Source: Larkinella bovis
GTDB lineage: Bacteria; Bacteroidota; Bacteroidia; Cytophagales; Spirosomataceae
Direction: 5' to 3'
NCBI RefSeq assembly: GCF_042655385.1
Contig: NZ_JBHSMA010000002.1
Span: 310,001 to 374,000 of the forward strand
DNA length: 64,000 nucleotides
Part shown: positions 1 through 11,300 of the stretch, piece by piece
Position numbering within the stretch: position 1 is the stretch's first letter
Layout: each line of letters begins with the position of its first letter
Notes under the pieces: generated by a model
Seen by the model: only the letters and a program-made list of their open reading frames with translations
The model's database searches: none
What the model was told of the DNA's origin: nothing
Made by a program: the position numbers and the translations under genes

Positions 1-1136
1 TCCTGTTGGCTTGTTGTACCGGTTTCTGGATAGCCTGTGAGCCTGCTCCCGTTAACGATGTCAACCGGGCCGCGGTTATTGGAGTGTCAAAAGGGGTGAA
101 TGCGGCCCACCGGTTTCTGGACTCCGCGTATGACGGCATTCCGGATGCGGGTAGGATGGATCGTTACCGCAACTACCTGTTCCTGACCCGGCCGTATGGG
201 CAGGCGGGAATTGAACAACGGGATGACGTAAAATCACTGGTTGATGAGGATCGTTTATTTGCGCTGTTTAATCGGGATTGGGTCAAAGGGGCATCAAACC
301 GCGTGTCTCTTCTGGTTGTCGTGGCTTTTTTATCGATAGTGGTAATTAGTGCCCTGTTGAGCTGGCTGGGCTGGAAACGAACCCGGCGAAATCTGGCGGA
401 ATCCACCGCCCTGAACCGGGTGATTTCCGAACAGAACCGAAACCTTCAGGCAACCCTGGCCGATCTGGAAAAAAGCCAGCAGGAAAACGACCGGTTACTG
501 AAAGTAGTGGCCCACGACCTGCGGACCCCCTTGAGTTCCGTCAGTATGGCGGTCGGGCTGTTGCTGGAGGGCAAACCGCTCAGCCGGGATCCCCGGTTTT
601 TTCTGGAGATGATCCGAGACTCGTCGGCCAGCGCGCTTGATCTGATCGATAACCTGCTTCATTCCAAGACCGTTCTCGATAAAAAGCGTGCCGTTGACCT
701 TTCGGAGTTCCTGGCTTCCGGCGTGGAGATGCTTCAGCTCAAAGCCCGGGATAAAAAACAGTCGATTGAACTACAGACCGTACCGGTCCAGGTGATGATG
801 GACCGGCAGAAAATGGGACGCGTGATGAGCAACCTGATTACCAACGCCATTAAATTCAGTCCGTCCGGATCCACCACTTATGTGCAGGCCGAAAAGCGGG
901 GGGAGGTAGTGCTAATAACCGTCAAGGATCAGGGTATCGGCATTCCGGCGACCTTGCAGGACAACGTTTTCGATCTGTTCACGGCCGCAAAGCGACCCGG
1001 TACGGCGGGCGAGAAAACGTTTGGGTTGGGACTGGCCATTTCCCGGCAAATTGTAGAAGCGCACGGCGGAAAGCTCTGGTTTGAAACCGAAGAAAACCGG
1101 GGTACGACCTTTTTTGTTGAATTATCTATTTCGTAA
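1..1136 (+). CDS. Sensor histidine kinase, 5' end outside the window
   Basis: This is the C-terminal part of a membrane sensor kinase that would phosphorylate an unseen response regulator. The frame is already open at the window edge, so the TTG at position 6 is not a trustworthy start. Counting from that codon, residues 1-98 look periplasmic, a single membrane helix spans about 100-122 and a short coiled-coil linker covers 130-165. A HisKA box follows with the phospho-acceptor His at 170 (VVAHDLRTPLSS). The HATPase domain shows the N box (NLITNAIKFSPSG), the G1 box (DQGIGIP) and the G2 box (GLGLAISRQIV). There is no receiver domain. Its stop overlaps the stop of the convergent gene by 11 bp. 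Confidence 0.9.
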   Translation, partial: LLACCTGFWIACEPAPVNDVNRAAVIGVSKGVNAAHRFLDSAYDGIPDAGRMDRYRNYLFLTRPYGQAGIEQRDDVKSLVDEDRLFALFNRDWVKGASNRVSLLVVVAFLSIVVISALLSWLGWKRTRRNLAESTALNRVISEQNRNLQATLADLEKSQQENDRLLKVVAHDLRTPLSSVSMAVGLLLEGKPLSRDPRFFLEMIRDSSASALDLIDNLLHSKTVLDKKRAVDLSEFLASGVEMLQLKARDKKQSIELQTVPVQVMMDRQKMGRVMSNLITNAIKFSPSGSTTYVQAEKRGEVVLITVKDQGIGIPATLQDNVFDLFTAAKRPGTAGEKTFGLGLAISRQIVEAHGGKLWFETEENRGTTFFVELSIS

Positions 1137-2529
1137 GGAGTTTATAATCAGATTTTTGCTGGCCCGACCAGGCTATGATGGCCGGGTATAAGTCCGCGAC
1201 GGTCTGCCCCGGTTGGCGGTTTTGATAGAGCCGAAGCAGCTCTTCGTTAAACTCCCGGAAGTGCCTGAACCCCCGCTGATTGACCATGTTGTTTTCCAGG
1301 TTCGTTTTCAGGGATTGAAAGGTTTGTTTATCGAACAGATCGGAATAAAGCAGCGTAACGAGCGCGTAGTTCATGTATTCTTCAAAACAGGCCAGCGGAT
1401 TGTTGTAATTGCCGGACGGTTTGCCGGTGGTGATCCAGTTCAGCAAATCCTGGTAGGCAACGGCGATTTCGCTGGCATACCGGTCGGCTTCTGGGTTGAG
1501 GTAACTATGGTTCAGTTCGGTAAACACAATCAGCATCCGTCCTCCCTTGACAATTGCAGCCGGTTGCTGGCTCATGAATGTAGTGATAAATGGGAAGTTA
1601 ATGTGAGCCTGAGCTTCCGTAAAACCGTTGTCGCTGAAGCTGTTCGCCGACTGATTCCAGCCAACCAATGGGGTAAAAATAACCTTGATGGCGGAATAGC
1701 GCGTACGTGGGAATTGTTTTTCCAGCCATTGTTTCATGGCAGCCACATCGACATTCTGCCGGAAGTCGGCTACCAGGCTAGCGTAGTAGGAACCGTGCTT
1801 TCGGAAAAAGGTCCGGTAATCCGACTGTTTGGCAAAAGACATCAGCAGCGGGATATACGGTTCCAGCGTATTGGTTTCGCCCCAGCTAACCCGGTCGTAG
1901 ACACCGGTTTTTTCAATCTGATCACCCGAAAAAGCATAGGCATAACTGTCCATTTTCAACGGGGCATATATGTCTTCGGACTGGGCCAGTAATGAGTCGA
2001 TCGTCCGAACGGCGGCCTGATGGCGATACGGTTCAAAATGCTTCCTTACCGCGCGGTAATAGTCGGTTTCTTTATAGATGGCGTTGGTTTGACCGTAGCG
2101 GGTCAGGGCAAAAATCACATTGATCAGCTCGTAAACTTCCGGAATCTGAATAAGGGTCTGTCCCTGATGGGCGGTTTTATAGGCATCGGAGAACGTGGCG
2201 GCTTTCACTTCCTTGTGGGCGCTGAACTGGCAGATAAGCGTATCCCCTTTGGTTTCCCGAATGATCTGAAACGTCGTTTTTACGCCGTGCTGCAACGATA
2301 AGGCGATGGAGTCCTGCTCGGAAACAACGGCAAACGGAACCGTTTCCGGCCCGGTGCCGAAGCTATAGGCGAACGGATTGGGAATCTCATTGACGCCATT
2401 GAAATTTCCCCGTTCGTGATTAATGTAAATCGTGACGTGATTGAGTTTCGTACGAACTATAGTTCGATTCTGGGCAAATGTATGACTACCGAGGAGCAAA
2501 AAGAGCAAATAGAGACCGTTGCTTTTCAT
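1126..2529 (-). CDS. Secreted DUF4932-like protein with degenerate metallopeptidase motif
   Basis: The product is 467 aa and starts with a clear signal peptide (hydrophobic residues 7-18, cleavage after TFAQ). The rest is soluble. Residues 125-350 resemble the DUF4932 class of Bacteroidota secreted proteins, with a conserved run around PEVYELINVIFALTRYG and a later TELNHSYLNP motif at 337-346. In related peptidase-like proteins the latter position carries HExxH. Here the first His is Thr337, while Glu338 and His341 remain. A downstream EEYMNYA (383-389) would supply the usual third Glu ligand. A periplasmic or outer-surface location is inferred. The gene is convergent with the upstream kinase. 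Family membership rests on pattern recall, so the function is open. Confidence 0.75.
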   Translation of the reverse strand: MKSNGLYLLFLLLGSHTFAQNRTIVRTKLNHVTIYINHERGNFNGVNEIPNPFAYSFGTGPETVPFAVVSEQDSIALSLQHGVKTTFQIIRETKGDTLICQFSAHKEVKAATFSDAYKTAHQGQTLIQIPEVYELINVIFALTRYGQTNAIYKETDYYRAVRKHFEPYRHQAAVRTIDSLLAQSEDIYAPLKMDSYAYAFSGDQIEKTGVYDRVSWGETNTLEPYIPLLMSFAKQSDYRTFFRKHGSYYASLVADFRQNVDVAAMKQWLEKQFPRTRYSAIKVIFTPLVGWNQSANSFSDNGFTEAQAHINFPFITTFMSQQPAAIVKGGRMLIVFTELNHSYLNPEADRYASEIAVAYQDLLNWITTGKPSGNYNNPLACFEEYMNYALVTLLYSDLFDKQTFQSLKTNLENNMVNQRGFRHFREFNEELLRLYQNRQPGQTVADLYPAIIAWSGQQKSDYKLLTK

Positions 2530-2860
2530 AAAAAGCGTTGAATGTTTATCCTAAGTATACGAAAAAAATGAATGCCCGCAAGGCCAGGAAGGTATTCAGA
2601 AGGAGGTCGCTGGCAAGCCGTTTCCGGAGAGTGCAACGTTTGGGAGATGCTGGTTCTTTCGGGGGCAAAGCTTCGAAAAAGGCCCGGTAGCGTTGGATGC
2701 CGAAATCCGGGCGCTGGAGTACGGAAAGGGTGGAGGTGGACACGTAATGAGTGCGTGTCACATAAAACTACTGCATAAATAGGAGTGGAACCGCTGGATT
2801 GGCCCGTCCGTTTTAGGAGCCTTCCTCAAAATGGAGGCACCCATCTATCGCTGGACGTAG
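2530..2860. other. Intergenic stretch without a supported gene
   Basis: This stretch of about 330 bp lies between the secreted-protein gene and the small membrane-protein gene. Short open frames exist on both strands (for example 2546-2761 on the minus strand). None has a recognisable product, a convincing start or a conserved-looking composition. It presumably carries the promoter of the minus-strand gene that starts at 2529. I see no repeat or strong hairpin. Confidence 0.5.
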
Positions 2861-3073
2861 TTAATTACGGCCTTTGATTAAGATTTTTGAAGACGATCTG
2901 GACCGGTTTGATAGTCTGAACAGGCTCACGACCATCACAATCACGAGCAATTCGATAAACCCCCACTTGGCAACGGCCAACGCATTGAGAGAAGGTTGTG
3001 GTTTCGGCGTGACTTCCCGGTAGTACGCTGACTGGGAAGCTGCGGATGACTGGTGAACGGGATCGGATTTCAT
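2861..3073 (-). CDS. Small single-pass membrane protein, hypothetical
   Basis: The product is 70 aa. A polar N-terminus is followed by one hydrophobic helix at about residues 33-54 (ELLVIVMVVSLF is its core), then a basic Ser/Arg-rich tail. This predicts an inner-membrane protein with the positive tail in the cytoplasm. An AGGA sequence lies about 7 bases ahead of the ATG, which is notable where such sites are rare and supports the start. No family is recognised. It is transcribed away from the giant-adhesin cluster, with 282 bp between it and the first cluster gene. Confidence 0.55.
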   Translation of the reverse strand: MKSDPVHQSSAASQSAYYREVTPKPQPSLNALAVAKWGFIELLVIVMVVSLFRLSNRSRSSSKILIKGRN

Positions 3074-3355
3074 GGCGTCCTTTTTGAATTAGACGCTACA
3101 GGGATTAAAAAGTAACATAGGGGGGGAATATTGATGAGTGCCGGTTTTGGTCAGAGCCTTTTTTGAAAATCTACCCGCTAAAAAAATCATGTGACTTTTT
3201 GGAAAGGCACCAGTCTATATAAGCATAATGTGGTAACGAAGCGGTCCTGTGAAGCTGTAGAAGCCTTTTTGCCTCGATGAAGATTTCAGAAAAGAGCAAA
3301 AAAGTGTTAAAGAGCCTCCCTGATTGGCCTGTTGCCACGGCTAGCCGTTTTCAAT

Positions 3356-4909
3356 ATGAAAAAAAACGTATACCTTCTGCTGATTCTTTTCCTGGGTCTT
3401 CTGAGCAGTTCCTTTGCGCAAAAAGGAAGATACCACGTCCGCTTTCTGGTCAAAAGCATCGATTGCAGTACCGGTAAAGCCATCATTGCGCTTCAAGTCA
3501 AATCAAGCGTGGCAGATAGCACATTTCTAATGGGGGATGCCAATTACCGCTTTGATTACGACCCCCGGATCATCAACAACCCCACCATTGTCATTCAGGA
3601 GAATTATTCCAGCCTGGCACCAGCCAGTGATAATCGGTATGGGCCACAGAATATGAATGGCAGTACGTTCGGTCCTACGAAAGGAACGGTTTCCCTGAAT
3701 ACGACGTACGGCGGTAGTGGAAACGGGGCGGCTCTGGTTCCAACTACCTGGACTACCGTCTCCTGCATTCAGTTTGATATTGTTAATACCCAGTTAATTC
3801 AAAATAACTGCTTTGCACTTGTTTGGCATACCAATAAACCGGAAGATTTCCCCATTACCGGCATGAACGAATACATTTCGATTCCCAAAACCGATACCAA
3901 TGATGGTTATGAGCTTAAGAACGTAACCGCAGGAGGGGTTTTCGGCAACTTACAGGTGTGTATTCCGCAATATTGCGCCATCGATGCCATCGACGATATC
4001 AATACAACCTCTGTCAATACTTCGGTGAATGGAAACGTACGGACGAATGACCTGAATGACCCATCTACATTGGTCGTAACGACGACTCCCGTTGTGCCTC
4101 CCAAACACGGCTCCATCACCTTAAATCCGGATGGATCGTATGTGTATACGCCCGCGAACGGATATGTTGGGAAAGATAGTGTTCAGTATCAGGTTTGCAA
4201 ACAGGAAAATCTGACCGTGTGCGCCACAGCCTGGTTGCGGATAACGGTAAGTCCTCCTCCCGTGCAGACCATTGACCTGTCGCTGGCAAAAACGGTCAGT
4301 AAATCCCAGCCTGCCCTGCAGGAAGTTATTACGTACACACTGACGCTGACCAATTCAGGTGCTGGCAATGCCACCGGTGTCGAAGTGAAAGATCTATTGC
4401 CATCGGGGCTTACCTTTCAGAGCAGCAACGGAAATTACAATGCCAATACCGGAATATGGACCGTTGGAACCGTCAATGCAGGAGCAACGGTTCAGCTTGT
4501 TATTACGGCCCGGGTGGTGGCTGAAGGAACCTGGTTCAACAAGGCCGAAGTCAGCAAAGCCGATCAGCCAGATACGGATTCAACCCCGAATAACGACAAT
4601 TTATCGGAAGATGATATTAGTGTAGCCTGCATTGCGATTCCGGTGAACATCTGCGACGGGGATATTTACCAGATTGGTTTGCCCAGCGGATACACGGGTA
4701 TTCAGTGGTATAAAGATGGGCAGGCCATTCAGGGCGCATCGGGTTCGACGCTGCAGGTAACCGCTGCTGGCAGCTATTCGTTCACAGCGGCTAATGCCCA
4801 GTGCCCCATTCAGGGATGCTGCCCGGCTATTTTTGTCAACGGCGATTGCTGCAAGCCTATCGTTTGTGTTCCAGTCACAATCACCAAGACGAAATCCGGC
4901 CGCCTGTAA
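3356..4909 (+). CDS. Secreted cohesin-like/cadherin-like/DUF11 protein, first gene of the surface cluster
   Basis: The product is 517 aa. The ATG at 3356 is preferred over the upstream TTG at 3332 because it opens directly on a signal peptide (MKKNVYLLLILFLGLL, cleavage near SSFAQ). Residues ~20-195 form a beta-rich module (FLMGDANYRFDYDP, then GTVSLNTTYGGS) that is clearly paralogous to the protein at 46163 and cohesin-like in layout. Residues ~203-300 are a bacterial cadherin/Ig-like repeat with the GSITLNPDGSYVYTP signature. Residues ~303-405 are a DUF11 repeat (ITYTLTLTNSGAGNATGVEV). A Cys-rich Ig-like end follows (GCCPAI, then CCKPIVCVPV). No T9SS sorting domain is visible. An extracellular structural role is inferred. 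Confidence 0.85.
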   Translation: MKKNVYLLLILFLGLLSSSFAQKGRYHVRFLVKSIDCSTGKAIIALQVKSSVADSTFLMGDANYRFDYDPRIINNPTIVIQENYSSLAPASDNRYGPQNMNGSTFGPTKGTVSLNTTYGGSGNGAALVPTTWTTVSCIQFDIVNTQLIQNNCFALVWHTNKPEDFPITGMNEYISIPKTDTNDGYELKNVTAGGVFGNLQVCIPQYCAIDAIDDINTTSVNTSVNGNVRTNDLNDPSTLVVTTTPVVPPKHGSITLNPDGSYVYTPANGYVGKDSVQYQVCKQENLTVCATAWLRITVSPPPVQTIDLSLAKTVSKSQPALQEVITYTLTLTNSGAGNATGVEVKDLLPSGLTFQSSNGNYNANTGIWTVGTVNAGATVQLVITARVVAEGTWFNKAEVSKADQPDTDSTPNNDNLSEDDISVACIAIPVNICDGDIYQIGLPSGYTGIQWYKDGQAIQGASGSTLQVTAAGSYSFTAANAQCPIQGCCPAIFVNGDCCKPIVCVPVTITKTKSGRL

Positions 4910-4933
4910 GGTACTCATTTAAAAACTGATTTA

Positions 4934-5110
4934 ATGAGAGGCAAACGATCTTCGAATCGTCGGTTTGAGCACGCTATGGTACAGTTGCATCAGGCGGATG
5001 GACAAACCCGGCAGGAATTTTTAGCGCAGGTTATCTATGAGGTTTTGCAGGCAAGAGCGGAAAATCAATTGGGAACTCGGCCCGCAAGCCTTAAAAAAAA
5101 AGGAAAATGA
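4934..5110 (+). CDS. Small basic ORF (58 codons), hypothetical
   Basis: An ATG 24 bp after the preceding stop opens a 58-codon frame rich in Arg, Gln and Lys, with the helical-looking motif TRQEFLAQVIYEVLQARAE. It ends in a Lys run encoded by nine consecutive A residues (5093-5101). Skipping one A would extend the frame to 5189 and add a hydrophobic tail of about 26 residues (LVILFGIYATTLVYG is its core). The gene order and the balanced composition favour a real small gene. I recognise no family, and there is no clear ribosome binding site. Confidence 0.4.
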   Translation: MRGKRSSNRRFEHAMVQLHQADGQTRQEFLAQVIYEVLQARAENQLGTRPASLKKKGK

Positions 5111-5394
5111 GCTAGTTATTTTGTTCGGAATCTATGCAACGACATTAGTATATGGAAAATTGTACTATCAGTTAGCAAGGATTCTGTAGAAACTGGGTGG
5201 GCTGGCGTAGTGTCGTATCCGCATGAACACGTCAGGTACGAAGGTCTCCATTCAGTAGATTATATTTTTCGACAGCTACTCATTCTGTTTGGGTTTGTTT
5301 TGTGTTTGTGCAAGCATTAAAATAGAGCAGGGTGTAAAAACGGCTTTTCCAGTGGTGTCGCTACTGGAGGGAGGCCCATTAATCCAGCTGGATC
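5111..5394. other. Leader region ahead of the giant-adhesin operon
   Basis: This AT-richer noncoding stretch precedes the first giant gene. It contains T-rich tracts (TATATTTTT near 5259, then TTTG-rich sequence around 5290-5310) that could belong to a Bacteroidota promoter. I cannot place a -33/-7 pair with confidence. It also carries the alternative-frame tail of the small ORF, up to 5189. Confidence 0.35.
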
Positions 5395-8300
5395 ATGACA
5401 AGGAATGGAATTAAAGAGAAGTCATGTACACAAATCATGAAAGTTATATCGCCTGGCCATCGAAAGGTGCTAGTTGGCTCATGGCCAGTAAGCGAACAGT
5501 CAGTTTCAAGTGGAAAAGCCTGGTTTGGTCCACCCGGTTATGGCAGCGAGGTGGATCGGAATCACGCTGAGAAAACCACCGACCCTTGCGCTGACTCCCA
5601 CTTGAGGGGTTGGGAAATGGATTTAGATATTATCCCCAAAGACTTAACTCATTCCGCAACGTATATGATGGATTCCACTACGACTAAAGCCCTGTCCGCT
5701 TTCCGGCCGGCCCCATCCCGCCTGGTAGCCCTACTTGCGGGCGGGTATGTGATAAGCGGTTTGAAAAAAATAGTCTCTTTTTCGGGGGGGAAGAAGAGTC
5801 GCTATCTGAGTCGGGGGCTTCTGCTGGTGCTCATGATTTTGAGTCTGTTCGCCATCAGTACGACGGGTTGGGGCCAGAACCTGCGAAAAGCAACCGGAGG
5901 ATCTGGCAAATACCGCAACAGCATCTGGTGGATGAATTTCTCGGGTGTAAATTTAGCCGCCGGGCAGACCTTTACCCGAACGTTTACGGTGAATGGCTTA
6001 TCCATCAACGTGGTCATCGATCAGGTCAGCTTTACGTATTCAGGTTCTATTATTCGTGGTCCTCTGTCGGACGCCCGGTTGGCAGGCTATCAACCTGGGA
6101 GTTATGTTGGCGACGGTATGGATAACTTATACAATATTGGGGGGACGGGGACGGCCAATACCCTGACGAATGCCTTGGCCAATACTCTCCTAGGTACGAC
6201 GCCCAGTTTTCGGTTCAGGGCGTATGCCACCCTAAACGGGGCTCCCATTCGGTTGGGACTGGTATTTGGCAGCGCGGAGGATGACTATATAACGCCCGAG
6301 AATGTATACGAATTCTCAGAAGGAACAACCAACGGTACTGGCTGGCAGCTCCTAGAAAAATATACGCCCCCGACCGGGCTATTTAAAAAGGTAATCTTTT
6401 CGGGCAATGATAAAACCGTCCAACTCCAGGTAGGAAGTACGAGTGATCCGGGAGCTGATGGTCCCGGCAATGTGGCTCTGATGTACACCGGTCTGGCGAA
6501 TACCAGCGCTTCGAATCGGTTGAGTGTCAATATGCGGTTGCGGGGCGGGGGGAAGGCTGCAATGGCCGTCGGGCTGATCGTCGATGAAGATTTTGGGGAT
6601 GCCCCGGCTTCGTACGGGGTGGCCAACCACGTTTATTTTCCGCTTCTGGATGGAGGCCGTAACCCCAGTCCGAGCGTGACACACGCGACCTACCTCTACG
6701 GGCCTCAATCCCCCGTCATTGCCGCCGGTACCGTCGCCAGCACCAAACTCTGGCTGGGCAACACCGCCCCCGATGCGGATAACAACCAGCAGAGTAATGG
6801 ATCGGCCTCGGGTGATGATAATGATGGCAATGACGATGAGAATGCCATCACCCCGCCCACGCTGACGCTGTGCCAGAATTCCTATGCCCTCACCGTCAAC
6901 GTCCGCAACTGGACGGGCAGTACCGCCCGCCTGGGCGGCTGGATCGACTTTAACCGCAACGGTACCTTCGACAACGGCGAATTTGCTTCGGCGGCCGTGG
7001 CCAACAATGCCACCTCGGTGGTGTTAAACTGGAGCAACCTGGCCGGTAAGGGAATCGTTGGGGGGCAATCCTACATCCGCTTGCGGTTGTCGACCCAGGC
7101 CATTGCCGCCACCGACGATATCGGCAGCCTGCCCGATGGGGAAGTGGAAGACCATCCCATCACCATCTATGCTCCGCCCGTGGTGACCAACCCGCCGGAT
7201 AACCGGACGATCTGTAACGGGGGCAATGCCTCCTTTGCCGCGACCGTCACCGGAGCCAATACCTACCAGTGGCAGCAAAGCACCAACGGCGGCAGCACCT
7301 GGACGAATCTGACCAATGGAGTCACGGGCGGGGTCACCGTGGCCGGGGCCAAGACGACGACGCTGACGCTGTCGGCGGTTCCCACCTCCTGGAACAACCG
7401 GCGCTACCGGCTGGTGGCCTCCAACTCGGCCAATCCAGCCTCCTGCCGTTCCGTCAATTCAGGCGGGGCCATTCTGACCGTCGTTGCCGATGCGGTCATT
7501 ACCTGGCAGCCCCCTTCCCGCACCCTGTGTGTGGGCGGCACCACCAGCATCAGTTCCTGGGTGGAAGGTGGTACGGGTACGGCCACGACCGTCTGGCAGC
7601 GGCTGATTCCGGGGGGCTCCTGGACCAACATCACGGCAACCCTCGACGGCAGCCGGTATACGGGCTTTACGACCGGAACGCTGACGATCAGCAACGTGAA
7701 CGCGGGCATGAACAACTACCAGTACCGGCGGACCACCTGGTATAGTGGTTCGGGGTGCAATTGGGCGGTCAGTTCGCCCGCCCGCCTGACGGTGGTGCCC
7801 GATCCGGCGATTACCGATCATCCGGATAACCTGACCATCTGCGCCCCGGATGATATTGTGCTCACGGCCCAGGCCACGGGGGGCATCGGTGCCTTAACCT
7901 ACCAGTGGCAGCAGAGCGTCGACAACGGGGCCACCTGGACGAATCTGACCAACGGCACCTTCAGCGGGGCGGTGTTCACCGGGGTTTTCAGCCCCACGAT
8001 GAGTATTGCCAATTATCCCGCGGCCTGGAATGGGCGCCGGTACCGGCTGGCGGTTGGTAATGCGGCCGGTGCATCGCTGGGCTGTACGAACCAGGTTATT
8101 TCGAATGCGGCCATCATTACGGCGCAGTCGGGTGGCCCCAAAATTACCCAGCAGCCCGTTGCGCGGGCGGTGTGTGGGGGGGGCACGGCGACGTTTGCCG
8201 TCAGTGTCTCGGGGACTACGGGGACGGTGGCCTACCAGTGGCAGCAAAGCACCGACAACGGGTCGACCTGGAGTAACCTGACCAACGGCACGTCCGGAGG

Positions 8301-11300
8301 GGTCACCATTGCCGGGTCGTTCTCCAACACCCTGAGCCTGTCGAACCTGACGGCGGCCTTCAGTGGTCGGCGTTACCGGGTGCTGGTCAATGATGCCGCG
8401 GCCTGTAATCCGGTCAGTGCCGGGGCCCTGCTGACGGTGAATCCTGATCCGGTGGTGACGCTGGAGGCCCTGAACGGGACGATTTGTGCCGGTAGCCGGG
8501 ATACGCTGGAAACCAGCATCAGCGGGGGCGCTGGAACCATGGGGTATCAATGGGCGCTGGGTGCATCAGCGTCGGGTCCCTTCACGACGATTCCCGGTGC
8601 TAGCAGCAGTACATTGGCAACCGACGACAACCTGCCAGCGGGCACGTATTATTACCGGGTGACGGTGACGCCAACGGGTTCGGGCTGTAGTTCGGCCACG
8701 GCGGTGAGTTCGGTGACGGTCAACGCGCGTCCCTCGGTGGCGGTTTTGAGCGGAGGGGGAGTCATTTGTCCGGATGGTACGGCCAGTCTGCAGGTGGCGG
8801 TGACAGGCGGCGCTGCGCCGTATACCGTTCAGTATCTGGAAGGAAACTTATTGGCGATGATCAACGAGTATATCAGTGGGTCTTCTATTGGGGTGGCTCC
8901 GACGGCGACGACGGCCTATAGCCTGGTGAGTGTGAGCGATACTAACGGGTGTAGCAGCCCGGCCGTATCGGGGAGTGCCCTGGTGACGGTGACGGGCGGG
9001 GTTACCTCGGCGAGTCTGGTGGGGGGGGGCACGGTCTGTGCGGGCAGCAGTTCGACGGTGGCTGTGGCGATTGAGGGGGGCGTGGGCCCGTACGAAGTGG
9101 TTTACAGCGATGGGGTGACGAGTTATACGGCCACGAACTATAGTCCGGGCAGCCCGCTTTCGGTGACGATCGGCTCTGGGGATACCTCGTTTGAGTTGGT
9201 GAGTGTGACGGATGCGGCCGGATGTGTCGCACCGGACGAGGAGAGTATCGCTGATTTTGTGGTGCTCGATAGCCAGTTTGCCACCGATGCGCTACTGAGC
9301 GCGTGTGATAATGGGAGCGGAGTCGCGGTTTTTGATCTAACGCAGGCTGATACGATTATTCTGGGTGGTATCGCGGGCCATGTGGCGTATTACCGGGATT
9401 CGTTGCTGACGCAGCTGATTGCGCCCGCGAGTGGGTTCAGCAGTGGTGCCGATACGGTTTATGCGCGGGTGACGCGGAGTCCGCAGGGGTGCGTCGATAC
9501 GGCCCGGGTGGTGCTGGAGTTGAACACGATTGCGGTAGGTATCCTGGGAGCGGACTCGGTCTGTGTCAGCCAGCCGCTCCAGTTAAGTGTGGTTCAGGAC
9601 GGGGGGCAGGGGCCGGTCAGCTACAGCTGGAGTGGTCCCAACGGGTTTAGCAGTACAGCCGAAAGTCCGGTGGTGAGCCTGAGTGCGACCGTGGGCCTGT
9701 CGGGGGATTATGTAGTGACGGTGACGGATTCGACGGGCTGTATGGGTCGGGATACGCTGCGGATCACCGTGGCACCATGTTGTAGTCTGACAGCGTTACC
9801 GTCTTCATCGTCGGTGGCTGCGTGTGTGGGCAGTACGGTCTCGTTCAGTGTGACGTTTGGTCAAGGGCAGGGTGCCCCCACCGTGGTCTGGAGTGGTCCC
9901 AATGGATTTAGTGCATCGACCGCCGTGGTGACGATTGCTTCGGCGACGACGGCTGATTCGGGACTGTACAGTTATACGGTGACGGATGGGGTAGGTTGTA
10001 CGGCGGTGGGTAGCATACCGGTCACGATCGACGACTCCATTAACGCCCATGCCGACCCGCAGGTGGCCTGTGTGGGTCAAGTTATCACCTTGAACGCGAC
10101 TGCCGGTGGTACGAGTTACCAGTGGAGTGGTCCGAATGGGTTTGCAACGACGGTATCGGTGTCCAGTTTTGAGTTGACCTCGTCGGCCACTATCTCGATG
10201 GCCGGCACCTATACGGTGGTTGTAACGGGAGCCGGTGGTTGTTCGGGGACGGCCACAGCATTGGTAACGGTTAACCCGGCTACCAGCCTGACAGCCAGTG
10301 TATCGACCTTAACCGTCTGTTCCGGTGAAGAGGTCCTCATTGCATACACACCAACCCCGGCCGAAGCCGAGGTTACCTGGGTACGCCAGCCCGATGGAGG
10401 AATCGGTACGGGTAACGTTATTGACGTTCTGACGAGTATGGGGGCGTCACCCACCAGTTATACCTATATAGCCTATATTTCAGCGGTGAGTGGTTGTCAG
10501 AGCAATACGGTTACGACGGTGGTTACGGTGAACCCGCGCCCCACAGTAACACCAAGCAGCTATGAGCAGGTCGTTTGCGCAGGTCAGAATTATGGCGTTA
10601 CATTTACCACAGACATGCCAGCCACGGTTCAGTGGCGATTGGTTAGTCCGACGCCACCGGCTCCCCTGAGTGGTACGGGCGACATTTCCGCTACGGCACC
10701 TGCCACGCCTACTTCTCAGACCCTGGTTTACCAGGCCTGGGCGGTTGCCTCCGGTAGTAGCTGTTCCATCGGGGACACCATTGAAACGCTGGTAATCGTC
10801 TCACCCGGTCTGCAAGTATCGGCCTTTGCCAGCAGCGCGACGGTGTGTGTGGGTTCTCCGTTGAGTCTGTCGGTCGATGTTGTCCCAACGGGAAGCTATA
10901 CCTATGCGTGGATAGGGCCGAATGGCTACGTGGCGACGGCAGCGAACCCGCTGGTATCAGCTACCGCTGCAATTACCAACAGCGGCAGCTATACCGTAGT
11001 AGTAACCGATGCCAGTGGTTGTTCGGGCACTGCGGTCGTACCAGTGGTGGTTGGCAACTGTTGCCCAATTCCCGAACCGATAGCTACGGTGTCGCTCTGT
11101 AATAATGAAACACTGAATTTAGCTACGTATACACCCGCCGGGGGATCATTCACGCTGCTGACGGGTACTTCAGGATCACTCTCGGGCAGCACCTTCAACG
11201 GCATTGTCTCCGGGGCGGGTGTATTCAAAGTTGGCTTCCGTCCCGCGGGATTAGCGGCCAATTGTGCCCCGGATACCATCACGGTGGTGGTGCGGAATTG

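Noticed and set aside
1213..1992. 259-codon plus-strand open frame
   Set aside because: It lies wholly antisense to the secreted DUF4932-like gene, lacks recognisable motifs and has a composition typical of a shadow frame.
2546..2761. 71-codon minus-strand and 68-codon plus-strand frames
   Set aside because: They overlap each other, lack start signals and show no motif, so neither can be supported.
3277..3477. 66-codon plus-strand frame ahead of the 517-aa protein
   Set aside because: It overlaps the signal-peptide region of the real gene in another frame.
7894..8550. 218-codon minus-strand open frame in the first giant gene
   Set aside because: It is antisense to Ig-like repeats, and its Arg/Pro/Gly-rich, low-information text repeats with the sense repeats.
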